Shown here piece after piece: positions 27,938 to 37,271 of a stretch of 64,000 bases of DNA (position 1 is the first letter of the stretch; every line of letters starts with the position of its first letter). The translations under genes and the position numbers were made by a program. The stretch spans positions 434,001-498,000 of the forward strand of contig NZ_JACGUT010000084.1 in assembly GCF_014076845.1 (NCBI RefSeq), given 5' to 3'. This stretch comes from Colwellia sp. MB3u-41. GTDB lineage: Bacteria; Pseudomonadota; Gammaproteobacteria; Enterobacterales; Alteromonadaceae. The notes beneath the pieces were generated by a model. It was not told where the DNA came from and did no database searches. It saw nothing but the letters and a program-made list of their open reading frames with translations.

Positions 27938-27967
27938 TTCAGCCTTACCATTAATAATAAGACTGAA
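27938..27967. terminator. Weak hairpin between convergent genes
   Basis: Arms TTCAGCCTTA (27938-27947) and TAAGACTGAA (27958-27967) pair with one mismatch; GTTTATTC follows. It could end transcription from either side, being between two converging genes. Confidence 0.4.
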
Positions 27968-27982
27968 GTTTATTCAACTCAA

Positions 27983-30850
27983 CTAGTTTGCATTTATAAG
28001 AATTGGCTCTCCTAAACCTAATGCTTTCAAACGCTCCATCTGCGTTTTAGCATCTCCAACGACGAGATAAATCATTTTTTCATGATGTAAATGTTCACTC
28101 GCTAACGATTTAATATTCTCTAATGTTAAGCTTTCAACTAATGTTGCTCGTTCTAGTATGTAGTTTGCAGGCAAATTGTATTGGCTCATACTTTGCAATA
28201 TCGCTAGTTTTGCGTTGTATGTTTCAAACTTTCTCGCATTACTTTTTAAATAATAGCTTTTAGTTGTGGCTAAATCTTTGTCATTAAAGTCATTTTGATA
28301 TTTTTCAACAAGATCTTTAATTAATGCAATTGCTTCTAGTGTTACATTCGTGCGAACACCACTACTAATAAGAAACTCTCCACTTGTTTTGCTTCCGCTA
28401 TAGCTCGAACGTACACCGTAGGTGTAGCCTTTGCCTTCGCGCAACTCTTGTGTAAGTTTTGAAGCAAAGCTGCCGCCACCTAAAATATAATTCATTACTT
28501 GAGCACTATAGAAATCTTTATGCATAGCATTCATGGCAGGAAAGCCAATTCTAAGTTGAGATTGCTTAGCATTGGGTACGTCATAAAAATAGATTTTTGA
28601 TTCTTTAGGTAGTTCTGGCGCTAAAACCTCAGGTAAGACGGCATTTTTTTTCAACCAATTATTTTCTAATACTTGAAAAGCAGCTAACACTGCTGTTTCG
28701 TTTATATCTCCAACAATATGAATGTTAGTTAAATTTGGTGACAGTTTTGTTTTATAAAAGGCTTTTAAATCAGTTAACGTTATTTTTTCAAGTGAAGCTA
28801 ATGTGCCCAATAGATTGTTCGATAAAATACTCGACTTACCATAGAGCAATCTATTCATTTGATTATCTGCTAATTGATTAGGATTCGTTTGTTGCTGTTT
28901 TATTTGGCTGATTATGTCTTGTTTAGTTAGCGTAAATTCTTTTTCATCCCAACGAGGTGCTAAGATCATTTCTGTTATTAAATCGACAGTTGCTTGATGA
29001 TTTCTTGCTAAAGTACTTGCTGATATTTTTATTGACTCTGGCGTCGCATAAACACTAATTGTAGCGCCAAGCTTATTAATCGCTTCTTCAAGTTGTTGTG
29101 GTGTTTTATTTTTAGTGCCTTTATTCATAAGTTCAGCGACTAAATTCGCGACACCGATTCGGTCAATATCATCAAATAGCATCCCTCCAGCGATATCTAT
29201 ATTGAACTGCACCAGTGGAACTTCATTGTTCTTGATACCATAAATATGTAACCCGTTGGTTAACGTGTCTTGCCAAACTTTAGGTACCGATAGTGTCGGC
29301 GATTTACCATAGGCAGGTTCATTTGAACGGTCGAAACTTGAAGGTGTTTTGATATACGTTGATTGCTGTGAAGCATCAAAACTTTGTTCTGCGTTAGCGA
29401 CAATTTTTTCTTCAGTTATTTGTGCCTTTACTGAATTTTCTAACGCTAGATTTTGCTGCCCCTTTGGTACAAAACTTGTGGCAACAACATATTTATTTTT
29501 AATATATTTATTATAAACACGTAAAACATCTTCTTTACTCACCGCCAAAATGTTTTTAGCTTCTTGGTTAATAAAACCAGGATCTTTCGTAAAAATATTA
29601 TATTGTGCTAATTGGAAGCCTTTACCTAAAACGCTTGAAAGCCCCCGATAAAAAGCAGTTTCTTGTCCTGCTTTTATGGTGGCGAGGTCTTCATCACTAA
29701 AGCCTTTTTTTTCAAATTTGAGAAATGCTTCGCTGATCGCTTTGTTAATATTATTTAAATTAGTATTTTCAAAGCCTCTTACTTTCAACATGAGTTGACC
29801 GGCTAACTCTGATTGATAGTGGTACATAGTAACGCGAGACGTTAGCGTTAATTCATCAATTAATTTTTGATTTAATAGCGCTTTTTTACCATCACTGAGT
29901 AATTCAACTAATACTTGTAAGGCATAACTGTCTGGATGATATTGAGGGATAGTTGGCCAAGTTAAGCTGAGCTCTGGTAATTTAGCGAAGTTATCTTCAT
30001 GATATATTTTCTTGGTTTTTGTTAAGTTTGCTGACTGTTTGGCGAGAGGTTCGATTTTTTCACCCGCATCAATTTCATCAAAATATTTATGAACCCAAGC
30101 TTTCGCTTCAGCTTCATCAAAATCACCTGCAATCACCAAGGTCACATTATTGGGCACATACCAACTCTTAAAGAAGTCCTTAACATCTTGAAGTGTTGAA
30201 TTTTGTAAATCGATTAAAGACCCAATAACTTGCCAGTTGTATGGATGATTTTCAGGATAAAGGTTTTTATCGATAACATACTGAGTATGGCCATAAGGTC
30301 GGTTGTCATTACTTTGTCGTTTTTCATTTTTTACAACTTGTTTTTCTTTTGCAAGTACTTGCTCGGTGACGGTATTTATAAAAAAACCAAGTTTGTCAGC
30401 TTCTGCCCAAATCATTTTTTCTAAAGCATCACTGGGTACGGTTTGAAAGTAATTTGTTCTATCACGACTAGTTGACCCATTTGCGCCTGAGCCACCAATT
30501 TGTGCACTCATTTTGTCTAAACCTCCTTTTCCAAGGTTTTCAGACTCGAGAAATAACAAGTGTTCGAACAAATGAGCAAAGCCAGTTCTTCCTTGAATTT
30601 CACGAGCAGACCCAACATGTGCAGTTAACGCTACAGCAACAACAGGGTCTGAACGGTCGATATGAAAAACGACTTCTAAGCCATTATCTAAAACAAACTT
30701 ATGGTATTTAATATCTATAGCGCTATTTGCTGAAGAAGATTTATTAATGCTTTGTTTGTTTAATGCGTTTTTTGATGGTGCTTCTATCGTATTACAGCCA
30801 GCTACTGATAAGGCGGTAATTATCGAAAAGCTTAGTGCAGTCCATTTCAT
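27983..30850 (-). CDS. M16 family zinc metallopeptidase, lipoprotein
   Basis: 955 residues. Lipoprotein signal with lipobox SVAGC (cysteine about residue 19), so it is anchored in the envelope. First half carries the zinc motif HLFEHLLFLESE and later KEKQVVKNEKRQ with the distal glutamate; second half is a degenerate peptidase_M16 copy with the R/Y pair motif (LREGKGYTYGVRSSYSG). Full length for the tandem two-domain periplasmic M16 family. It is unrelated in order to the other M16 gene 5.5 kb away, which is cytoplasmic. Converges with the gene at 27168. Confidence 0.88.
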   Translation of the reverse strand: MKWTALSFSIITALSVAGCNTIEAPSKNALNKQSINKSSSANSAIDIKYHKFVLDNGLEVVFHIDRSDPVVAVALTAHVGSAREIQGRTGFAHLFEHLLFLESENLGKGGLDKMSAQIGGSGANGSTSRDRTNYFQTVPSDALEKMIWAEADKLGFFINTVTEQVLAKEKQVVKNEKRQSNDNRPYGHTQYVIDKNLYPENHPYNWQVIGSLIDLQNSTLQDVKDFFKSWYVPNNVTLVIAGDFDEAEAKAWVHKYFDEIDAGEKIEPLAKQSANLTKTKKIYHEDNFAKLPELSLTWPTIPQYHPDSYALQVLVELLSDGKKALLNQKLIDELTLTSRVTMYHYQSELAGQLMLKVRGFENTNLNNINKAISEAFLKFEKKGFSDEDLATIKAGQETAFYRGLSSVLGKGFQLAQYNIFTKDPGFINQEAKNILAVSKEDVLRVYNKYIKNKYVVATSFVPKGQQNLALENSVKAQITEEKIVANAEQSFDASQQSTYIKTPSSFDRSNEPAYGKSPTLSVPKVWQDTLTNGLHIYGIKNNEVPLVQFNIDIAGGMLFDDIDRIGVANLVAELMNKGTKNKTPQQLEEAINKLGATISVYATPESIKISASTLARNHQATVDLITEMILAPRWDEKEFTLTKQDIISQIKQQQTNPNQLADNQMNRLLYGKSSILSNNLLGTLASLEKITLTDLKAFYKTKLSPNLTNIHIVGDINETAVLAAFQVLENNWLKKNAVLPEVLAPELPKESKIYFYDVPNAKQSQLRIGFPAMNAMHKDFYSAQVMNYILGGGSFASKLTQELREGKGYTYGVRSSYSGSKTSGEFLISSGVRTNVTLEAIALIKDLVEKYQNDFNDKDLATTKSYYLKSNARKFETYNAKLAILQSMSQYNLPANYILERATLVESLTLENIKSLASEHLHHEKMIYLVVGDAKTQMERLKALGLGEPILINAN

Positions 30851-30970
30851 TGGGAAACCTATTTTAATTATTATTTATTATTGCTGATATTGTGCCTGTT
30901 ATTCGATAAAACACCAATAAAACCACTGTAAAAACGTAAAATCAATGTTAATTAATATTACCAAGGTATA

Positions 30971-30993
30971 AAAAAAGCGCTAAAAGCGCTTTT
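30971..30993 (-). terminator. Rho-independent terminator after suhB
   Basis: Arms AAAAGCGC (30973-30980) and GCGCTTTT (30986-30993). Read on the minus strand it is followed by a run of T, so it serves suhB. Confidence 0.8.
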
Positions 30994-31018
30994 AAAAAAA
31001 ATAATAAATAATTTTTAA

Positions 31019-31822
31019 TTATTTATTTAATGCTTCACCTAAATGTGGGCGTATATCTTTTAAAATAGTTTTTAATAAACGCGGGCACGCTGCAACGGTA
31101 TTACCTGAAACAGTATGATTATGATCGCCTACAAAATCAGTGACTAAACCACCGGCTTCTATAATTAATAATTCACCTGCAGCAGATTCCCAAGGTTTTA
31201 ACCCTATTTGAAAATAACCATCTACACGGCCAGCAGCGACATAAGCTAAGTCTAGAGCAGGAGAACCTGAACTACGTAAATCTGAAGATTTAGTAAATAA
31301 TGTTTTAAACATTTCTAAATAAGCGTTGCTGTGTTGTTTATGCTTATATGGGAAGCCTGTGGCAACAATGGCACCAGAAAGTTCTTTATGTTGTTTTACA
31401 CGGATTCGAAAACCATTAAGTTGTGCGCCTTTGCCACGGCTAGCTGTAAATAGCTCACCACGAGAAGGATCAAAAATAATCGCTTGATCTAGTTTGCCTT
31501 TTACTTTTAAAGCAATAGATACAGAAAAATGTGGAATGCCTTTAATAAAGTTTGTTGTACCGTTTATTGGATCAATAATCCATTGGAAGTTGTCATCTTT
31601 GCCTTTGATCACCCCACATTCTTCACCAACAATGGTGTGATCAGGGTATGATTTTTTTAATGTTTCAATAATGGCTTCTTCAGCGCTTAGGTCAGCACTC
31701 GTCACAAAATCATTTGTTCCTTTTGCTTGAACTTCAACTTTATCTAATTGTTCAATGGCACGAACAATAACTTTACCTGCGTTACGCGCAGCACGAATAC
31801 CAATATTAAGCATAGGATGCAT
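31019..31822 (-). CDS. suhB: SuhB, inositol-1-monophosphatase family protein
   Basis: 267 residues, E. coli SuhB length. In E. coli SuhB is an inositol monophosphatase and, independently of catalysis, a partner of NusA in rRNA antitermination. Metal ligand Glu in GEECG is kept and so is the first Asp of the DPxDG motif, but that motif reads DPINGTTNF, with Asn at residue 87, and the WDxAAG motif reads WESAAG, with Glu at residue 212. Both are metal-site aspartates in the family. Monocistronic, divergent from trmJ. The antitermination role may be what is conserved; this is inference. Confidence 0.88.
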   Translation of the reverse strand: MHPMLNIGIRAARNAGKVIVRAIEQLDKVEVQAKGTNDFVTSADLSAEEAIIETLKKSYPDHTIVGEECGVIKGKDDNFQWIIDPINGTTNFIKGIPHFSVSIALKVKGKLDQAIIFDPSRGELFTASRGKGAQLNGFRIRVKQHKELSGAIVATGFPYKHKQHSNAYLEMFKTLFTKSSDLRSSGSPALDLAYVAAGRVDGYFQIGLKPWESAAGELLIIEAGGLVTDFVGDHNHTVSGNTVAACPRLLKTILKDIRPHLGEALNK

Positions 31823-32139
31823 ATAGAGACTACCTTTTACATATTTGTAAATAGAATTAAACAGTATAACAACTTTTATAAAGAACGAGGCTTGCCGCCG
31901 AGCGGATTTTCAAGCGCGAAAATTATAGCAAAGTTATCTGTAATTAGCGACACTGTTTTTTATAAAGAAGAATAAAGAAAAAATTTCATAGATGTTTAAT
32001 AACTAACACATAATTTTTCGCACTAACTAATTTCAATAAACTTGATGATTTTTTCTGAGCACAAGGTTAATGTTCTGTGATAATATCATCGTCAATTTTA
32101 GCCATCTAGATAGTTAATACCAGTAGGTATAATTTATTT

Positions 32140-32170
32140 TATAAATTAACTATAAATTAACTATAAATTG
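32140..32170. repeat. AT-rich 11-base tandem repeat before trmJ
   Basis: TATAAATTAAC occurs twice in a row (32140-32150, 32151-32161) and a third partial copy follows. It lies in the 362-base region between suhB and trmJ, which contains no other gene. Any of the copies may provide the -10 box of the trmJ promoter. Confidence 0.7.
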
Positions 32171-32184
32171 AGTAATTGAAGATA

Positions 32185-32991
32185 ATGTCAGAACAATCAT
32201 CACTTTTAGGTAATGTTCGGATTGTATTAGTAAATACTTCCGATTGTCGTAATATTGGTTCGGCCGCACGTGCTATGAAAACGATGGGGTTAAGTGAACT
32301 TATATTAGTTGACCCTATAGAAATGCCAAATGGCCAAGCACAAGCTTTAGCCGCTGGGGCTACCGATGTATTAAAAAATGCAAAAGTAGTGAGCACTTTA
32401 GCTGAAGCGATCAGTGAATGCGGTTTGGTTGTCGGTACAAGTGCACGTTCTCGCACCTTACCTTGGCCTATGTTAGAGCCAAGAGGCTGTGGAGAAAAAC
32501 TGGTAGAAGAGGCGCATAATTTTCCAGTGGCCTTAGTTTTTGGTCGTGAAAGTAGTGGTTTGACTAATGATGAGTTACAACTTTGTCATTTTCATGTTCA
32601 AATTCCTGCGAACCCGGATTACAGTTCATTAAACTTAGCGATGGCCGTGCAGACTTTAAGTTATGAAGTGCGGACCAGTTATTTAATTAATCAGCAAAAA
32701 GCATTTAAAGCGAAAGGTGAAAACCTCAGTAAAAATTTGCCAAAAAAAGAGCTTGATGAAGACGAGTATCCGATTATTGCTGAAACGGAGCGATTTTATC
32801 AACACTTTGAAGATGCGTTAAAAGCAACCGGTTTTATTGTGCCTACACATCCAGGTTTAGTGATGACTAAACTGCGTCGTTTATTTAACCGAGCGCGACC
32901 GGATGTAAAAGAAGTCAAGATGTTACGTGGAATATTAGCTTCCGTACAAAGAGCGGCTAAAGTAAACGAGAAAGAAAAAAATAAAGAATAA
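32185..32991 (+). CDS. trmJ: tRNA (cytidine/uridine-32-2'-O)-methyltransferase TrmJ
   Basis: About 268 residues, SPOUT methyltransferase. The N-terminus has [20 protein letters not shown], the conserved start of TrmJ, and the knotted C-terminal motifs [14 protein letters not shown] and [16 protein letters not shown]. Methylates the ribose of position 32 in several tRNAs. The ATG at 32185 fits E. coli; a TTG at 32176 extends it by three codons. It precedes cysE and the isc operon, a common order in Gammaproteobacteria (trmJ-iscR in E. coli). Confidence 0.94.
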   Translation: MSEQSSLLGNVRIVLVNTSDCRNIGSAARAMKTMGLSELILVDPIEMPNGQAQALAAGATDVLKNAKVVSTLAEAISECGLVVGTSARSRTLPWPMLEPRGCGEKLVEEAHNFPVALVFGRESSGLTNDELQLCHFHVQIPANPDYSSLNLAMAVQTLSYEVRTSYLINQQKAFKAKGENLSKNLPKKELDEDEYPIIAETERFYQHFEDALKATGFIVPTHPGLVMTKLRRLFNRARPDVKEVKMLRGILASVQRAAKVNEKEKNKE

Positions 32992-33051
32992 TAAAAGTAA
33001 GTACTCATTATATTGGTGCTTATTTTCACCGATATATAGAAGGATATAATT

Positions 33052-33858
33052 ATGTTCAGCCGTATCAGAGAAGACATTAAAAGTGTCTTTGACCGAGATC
33101 CCGCCGCTCGAAATACGTTAGAAGTGTTAACTAACTACCCAGGTATGCATGCTATTTGGATTCATCGTTTGAGTCATAAACTGTGGAAAAACAACTGGTA
33201 TCTTCTTGCGCGCAGTTTATCAACCTTTTCTCGATGGATGACGGGGGTTGAAATTCATCCAGGGGCAACATTAGGTCGTCGGTTCTTTATTGATCACGGT
33301 ATGGGAATTGTCATCGGTGAAACGGCTGAAATTGGTAACGATGTTACTTTATATCATGGCGTTACTTTAGGTGGGACAAGCTGGACTACGGGTAAACGTC
33401 ACCCAACGTTAGAAGATAATGTTGTTATAGGGGCTGGAGCACAAGTGCTTGGACCTATTACTATCGGTAAAGGTGGCAAGGTAGGTTCTAACTCTGTTGT
33501 GGTAAAAGATGTACCTGCAAATGGAACCGCTGTTGGTATTCCTGCACGTATTGTCAATGAAAAAAGTCAATCAGAAAAAGAGCAGCGTGACCAAGTTGCA
33601 AGAAAGTTTGGATTCGATGCTTATGCCGTTTCCGCTGATAACCCTGATCCGGTTGCTAAAGCTATTGGCCGTGTACTAGATCATATGCACTTGATGGATA
33701 AAAAGGTTGCTGACTTATGCAAAGAAGTAAATCAGCTCGGTGGTGAAGTTTGCCAAGAAGCATTACCCGAATTGAGTGTGGGTGAATTCGTTGATGATGA
33801 AAAGGCCGCCGCTCAACGTCGTGAAAAACGCGTAGCGTCATTTGATCCTGAAATATAA
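33052..33858 (+). CDS. cysE: Serine O-acetyltransferase CysE
   Basis: 268 residues. Makes O-acetylserine from serine and acetyl-CoA for cysteine synthesis. Left-handed beta-helix hexapeptide repeats are clear ([40 protein letters not shown]), with catalytic histidine in the DHGMG loop. The tail after the helix (about residues 170-268) is long and charged. It lies between trmJ and iscR, so sulphur supply and Fe-S assembly are adjacent. AGAAGGA precedes the ATG. Confidence 0.93.
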   Translation: MFSRIREDIKSVFDRDPAARNTLEVLTNYPGMHAIWIHRLSHKLWKNNWYLLARSLSTFSRWMTGVEIHPGATLGRRFFIDHGMGIVIGETAEIGNDVTLYHGVTLGGTSWTTGKRHPTLEDNVVIGAGAQVLGPITIGKGGKVGSNSVVVKDVPANGTAVGIPARIVNEKSQSEKEQRDQVARKFGFDAYAVSADNPDPVAKAIGRVLDHMHLMDKKVADLCKEVNQLGGEVCQEALPELSVGEFVDDEKAAAQRREKRVASFDPEI

Positions 33859-33945
33859 TATAAACACCTTACCTGTTACGGATACTTCCTTCTATTAAAC
33901 TGAGGGAATTCGCGACTAACTGACTCTTTTTCGAACAAACATATA

Positions 33946-33970
33946 ATACTTGAGTAAAACACTCAGGTAT
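33946..33970. promoter_or_regulatory. IscR type 1 site, distal
   Basis: A 25-base imperfect palindrome beginning ATACTTGAGT and ending CTCAGGTAT, close to the E. coli type 1 consensus bound by [2Fe-2S]-IscR. It directly adjoins a second site and lies upstream of the iscR promoter. Binding is inferred. Confidence 0.72.
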
Positions 33971-33995
33971 TTAGTTGACTATTTTGTAGGGTTAT
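33971..33995. promoter_or_regulatory. IscR type 1 site overlapping the isc promoter
   Basis: A second 25-base element, TTAGTTGACT...GGGTTAT, starts at the base after the first. It contains the likely -35 box, so bound IscR would block RNA polymerase and give the known feedback control of the isc operon. Confidence 0.65.
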
Positions 33996-34002
33996 GTAAA
34001 AT
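33975..34002 (+). promoter_or_regulatory. Putative sigma-70 promoter of the isc operon
   Basis: TTGACT (33975-33980) and TAAAAT (33997-34002) are separated by 16 bases and lie 27 bases before the iscR start codon. Both boxes are one or two bases from consensus. Confidence 0.6.
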
Positions 34003-34028
34003 TGTTGGTAATTCGATAGGGGTACACA

Positions 34029-34541
34029 ATGAAACTGACTTCAAAAGGGCGTTACGCGGTAACTGCTATGTTAGATGTAGCAATTCACGCCGTAACTGGA
34101 CCCGTACCTTTGGCTGATATTTCAGAGCGGCAGGGCATATCGTTGTCTTATTTAGAACAACTTTTCTCCCGCTTAAGAAAATATGGCTTGGTAAATAGTA
34201 TTAGAGGCCCAGGTGGAGGTTATCGCCTTGGAATGTGCTCTGCAAAAATTTCTGTTGCTGATGTCATCAATGCTGTTGATGAATCCATTAAGGCGACGAG
34301 ATGTGACGGTAAAGGTAATTGCCAAAATGGTGACGAATGCCTAACACACATGTTGTGGGAAGGCTTAAGTGACCGTATCGAAGATTTTTTAAAGAACATA
34401 ACGTTGGCAGAGCTTGTTGAGCAAAGCAACGTGAAATTAGTGTCTAGACGACAAGATAAAGCGCATGCACAAGCCAATAAAACTATGCCGTCATTAGAAA
34501 CATTAATTGAAACCAAAAACATTATGCACGACATGCACTAA
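34029..34541 (+). CDS. iscR: Fe-S cluster regulator IscR
   Basis: Rrf2 family regulator that binds a [2Fe-2S] cluster and represses the isc operon when loaded. 170 residues. Helix-turn-helix at about residues 25-50 ([19 protein letters not shown]), wing [15 protein letters not shown], and cluster ligands Cys92, Cys98, Cys104 and His107, at exactly the E. coli positions. Two probable sites for it stand in its own leader. iscS follows after 32 bases. Confidence 0.97.
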   Translation: MKLTSKGRYAVTAMLDVAIHAVTGPVPLADISERQGISLSYLEQLFSRLRKYGLVNSIRGPGGGYRLGMCSAKISVADVINAVDESIKATRCDGKGNCQNGDECLTHMLWEGLSDRIEDFLKNITLAELVEQSNVKLVSRRQDKAHAQANKTMPSLETLIETKNIMHDMH

Positions 34542-34573
34542 ATGCATGTTGTTAAACTGGAGAACGTTAGCGA

Positions 34574-35788
34574 ATGAAGCTTCCTATTTATTTTGATTAC
34601 TCAGCTACAACACCTGTAGATAAACGTGTTGCAGAAAAAATGATGCAGTATATGACTACTGACGGTTTTTACGGTAACCCTGCATCTCGTTCACACAAAT
34701 TTGGCTGGCAAGCTGAAGAAGCGGTAGATATTGCGCGTAACCAAGTCGCTGACCTTCTTAATGCTGATCCGCGTGAAATTGTTTTCACCTCCGGAGCAAC
34801 AGAGTCAAATAACTTAGCTATTAAAGGTGCTGCTAACTTTTATCGTAAAAAAGGTAAGCATGTTATTACCTGTAAAACAGAGCATAAAGCTGTTTTAGAT
34901 ACGTGCCGCGAATTAGAGCGTCAAGGCTTTGAAGTTACTTATTTAGATCCTGAAAGCAATGGCTTGATTGATCTTAATAAATTAGCAGATGCAATGCGTG
35001 ATGACACAGTATTAGTAAGCATTATGCATGTAAATAATGAAATTGGCGTAATTCAAGATGTTGCTGCAATCGGTGAAATGTGTCGTGCACGTAAGATTGT
35101 TTTTCATGTCGATGGCGCACAAAGCGTTGGTAAAATTGAAGTAGATATGGAAAAGTTGAAAATTGATTTAATGTCAATTTCTGCACATAAATTCTACGGT
35201 CCAAAAGGTATGGGCGCAATGTATGTTCGTCGTAAGCCTCGTATTCGTCTTGAAGCGCAAATGCATGGTGGTGGACACGAACGTGGCATGCGTAGTGGCA
35301 CATTACCTACGCATCAAATCGTTGGTTTAGGTGAAGCTTGTCGTATTGCTAAAGAAGAAATTACCCAAGACATCGCTCATGTAACTAAAATGCGCGACCG
35401 CTTATGGGCTGGCTTGAACACGATGGAACAAGTTTTTGTTAACGGAGATTTTGATAATCGCTACCCAGGTAACTTAAACGTAAGTTTTAATTTTGTTGAA
35501 GGTGAATCTTTGATTATGGCGCTTAAAGATTTAGCGGTATCTTCTGGTTCAGCCTGTACTTCTGCCAGTTTAGAGCCTTCGTACGTCTTACGTGCATTAG
35601 GTTTGAACGACGAAATGGCGCATAGCTCAATTCGTTTTAGCTTCGGTCGTTTTACGACTACTGAAGAAGTAGATTACGCGATTACACTTATTCAAAAATC
35701 AATTGGGCATTTACGTGATATGTCACCACTTTGGGAAATGTTCCAAGACGGTATTGATTTAGATTCAATTGAATGGGCTGCTCACTAA
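34574..35788 (+). CDS. iscS: Cysteine desulfurase IscS
   Basis: 404 residues. PLP enzyme that takes sulphur from cysteine and passes it as persulfide to IscU and other acceptors. The PLP lysine is in [10 protein letters not shown] and the active-site cysteine in [10 protein letters not shown]; the N-terminal [14 protein letters not shown] is canonical. AACTGGAG precedes the ATG. It sits at the standard place between iscR and iscU. Confidence 0.97.
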   Translation: MKLPIYFDYSATTPVDKRVAEKMMQYMTTDGFYGNPASRSHKFGWQAEEAVDIARNQVADLLNADPREIVFTSGATESNNLAIKGAANFYRKKGKHVITCKTEHKAVLDTCRELERQGFEVTYLDPESNGLIDLNKLADAMRDDTVLVSIMHVNNEIGVIQDVAAIGEMCRARKIVFHVDGAQSVGKIEVDMEKLKIDLMSISAHKFYGPKGMGAMYVRRKPRIRLEAQMHGGGHERGMRSGTLPTHQIVGLGEACRIAKEEITQDIAHVTKMRDRLWAGLNTMEQVFVNGDFDNRYPGNLNVSFNFVEGESLIMALKDLAVSSGSACTSASLEPSYVLRALGLNDEMAHSSIRFSFGRFTTTEEVDYAITLIQKSIGHLRDMSPLWEMFQDGIDLDSIEWAAH

Positions 35789-35859
35789 GCATCCCTAATG
35801 AAAATTTTACTGATGAACATACATTTTTGTATGGTTCATCGCTAATCAGGAGAGAAATA

Positions 35860-36240
35860 ATGGCTTATTCAGAAAAAGTAATTGATCACTATGAAAACCC
35901 ACGTAATGTTGGCTCAATGGATAAAAATGATCCACAAGTAGCAACAGGCATGGTTGGCGCACCCGCATGTGGTGACGTAATGAAGCTACAATTGAAAATT
36001 AACGCTGACGGTATTATCGAAGACGCTAAATTTAAAACTTATGGTTGTGGTTCTGCTATTGCGTCAAGTTCATTAGTAACGGAATGGGTGAAAGGTAAAT
36101 CTATTGACGAAGCTGCGACGATTAAAAATACGGCAATTGCTGAAGAACTTGCTTTACCGCCAGTAAAAATTCATTGCTCTATTCTAGCGGAAGATGCTAT
36201 CAAAGCAGCGATTGAAGATTATCGCACTAAAACTGCTTAG
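35860..36240 (+). CDS. iscU: Fe-S cluster scaffold IscU
   Basis: 126 residues. Scaffold on which [2Fe-2S] and [4Fe-4S] clusters are built. The three cluster cysteines and the nearby aspartate are present (GAPACGD, YGCGSA, KIHCSILAED), and the HscA-recognised LPPVK precedes the last. Start ATG at 35860 follows CAGGAGAG; the open frame runs further upstream without a start of its own. The sequence is nearly E. coli-like along its length. Confidence 0.97.
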   Translation: MAYSEKVIDHYENPRNVGSMDKNDPQVATGMVGAPACGDVMKLQLKINADGIIEDAKFKTYGCGSAIASSSLVTEWVKGKSIDEAATIKNTAIAEELALPPVKIHCSILAEDAIKAAIEDYRTKTA

Positions 36241-36255
36241 ACCTCGGAGTTATTT

Positions 36256-36579
36256 ATGAGTGTTACAATGACGAAAGACGCAGCAGACCGTGTTCAGTCA
36301 TTTATTACCAATCGAGGCAAGGGTCTCGGTTTGCGTCTTGGTATTAAAACTACAGGATGTTCTGGTCTAGCTTATGTGATGGAATTTGTTGATGAGTTGA
36401 ATGAAGACGATACATTGTTTTCTATCTCTGATGTGAATATTATTATCGACGGAAAAAGTTTAGTTTACCTTGATGGTATTGAAGTAGATTTTGTTAAGGA
36501 AGGTCTAAACGAAGGTTTTAAATTCACAAACCCAAATGCCAAAGGCGAATGTGGTTGTGGTGAAAGCTTTAACGTTTAA
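36256..36579 (+). CDS. iscA: A-type iron-sulphur carrier IscA
   Basis: 107 residues, HesB/IscA family. The three conserved cysteines are in TTGCSGLAY and the C-terminal GECGCGESF. It begins 15 bases after iscU with TCGGAG upstream. Acts as a late carrier of Fe-S clusters to apoproteins. A perfect hairpin follows its stop codon, before hscB. Confidence 0.97.
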   Translation: MSVTMTKDAADRVQSFITNRGKGLGLRLGIKTTGCSGLAYVMEFVDELNEDDTLFSISDVNIIIDGKSLVYLDGIEVDFVKEGLNEGFKFTNPNAKGECGCGESFNV

Positions 36580-36589
36580 GTGATTTGTG

Positions 36590-36611
36590 AACGGCTTATG
36601 AATAAGCCGTT
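36590..36611 (+). promoter_or_regulatory. Perfect RNA hairpin between iscA and hscB
   Basis: AACGGCTTAT and ATAAGCCGTT (36590-36599, 36602-36611) pair perfectly with a two-base gap. No T-run follows, so it is not a plain terminator. The hscB binding site GGAG begins five bases after it. It may tune hscBA-fdx expression or mark an RNA processing site; in E. coli the isc message is also differentially processed between iscRS and iscUA. Confidence 0.5.
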
Positions 36612-36624
36612 TACTGGAGTTTTT

Positions 36625-37155
36625 GTGAATTATTTTCAGATATTTGGTTTTGCATCGCAGTTTGAACTTGATGTTCATAAATTAGCTGATATTTACCAAA
36701 CACTACAAAAAAAAGTACATCCAGACAAGTTCGCTCATGCATCAAGCCAAGAGCAATTAGTTGCCGTTAAAAAATCAACCTTAATTAACGATGCTTATCA
36801 AACGCTGAAAAACCCCTTAATGCGTGCCCAATATTTATTAGAATTACGAGAAAGCGATCAGCCTAACGAACAAGCTTCGTTTAGTGATAACAGCTTTTTA
36901 ATGCGCCAAATGGAATTACATGAAATGCTTGATGATGTTAAACATGCTAATGACCATGAAGCCGCAATTCTAGCGTATGCTGAAGTATTAAATATAGGCT
37001 TTCAAGGGCTTGCTGTAGAAATGCATGCACACCTTGACGAAAACACAATACAGTCAAATCTATTAGCGGGTAATAATTTACGCAAATTAAAGTTTTATCA
37101 AAAATTACGTGTTGATCTTGATAAATTAGAAGATCAGCTTTTTAATGATGAATGA
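36625..37155 (+). CDS. hscB: J-domain co-chaperone HscB
   Basis: About 176 residues. Co-chaperone that delivers IscU to HscA and stimulates its ATPase. J-domain with the HPD motif in KVHPDKFAHAS; C-terminal three-helix IscU-binding domain. The start is GTG at 36625 (MNYFQIFGF) with GGAG five bases away; the open frame extends 15 codons upstream but through the hairpin. Matches E. coli length closely. Confidence 0.95.
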   Translation: MNYFQIFGFASQFELDVHKLADIYQTLQKKVHPDKFAHASSQEQLVAVKKSTLINDAYQTLKNPLMRAQYLLELRESDQPNEQASFSDNSFLMRQMELHEMLDDVKHANDHEAAILAYAEVLNIGFQGLAVEMHAHLDENTIQSNLLAGNNLRKLKFYQKLRVDLDKLEDQLFNDE

Positions 37156-37271
37156 TCGCTAATTCAAATGAATTTTTAGTGTAATAAACTAACAGCAAAA
37201 ATGTGTTTTTTTATTTACAATGGAATATCATACCGCCCGTTAATCGTAATCGAATATAAAAGAGTCTAAAA

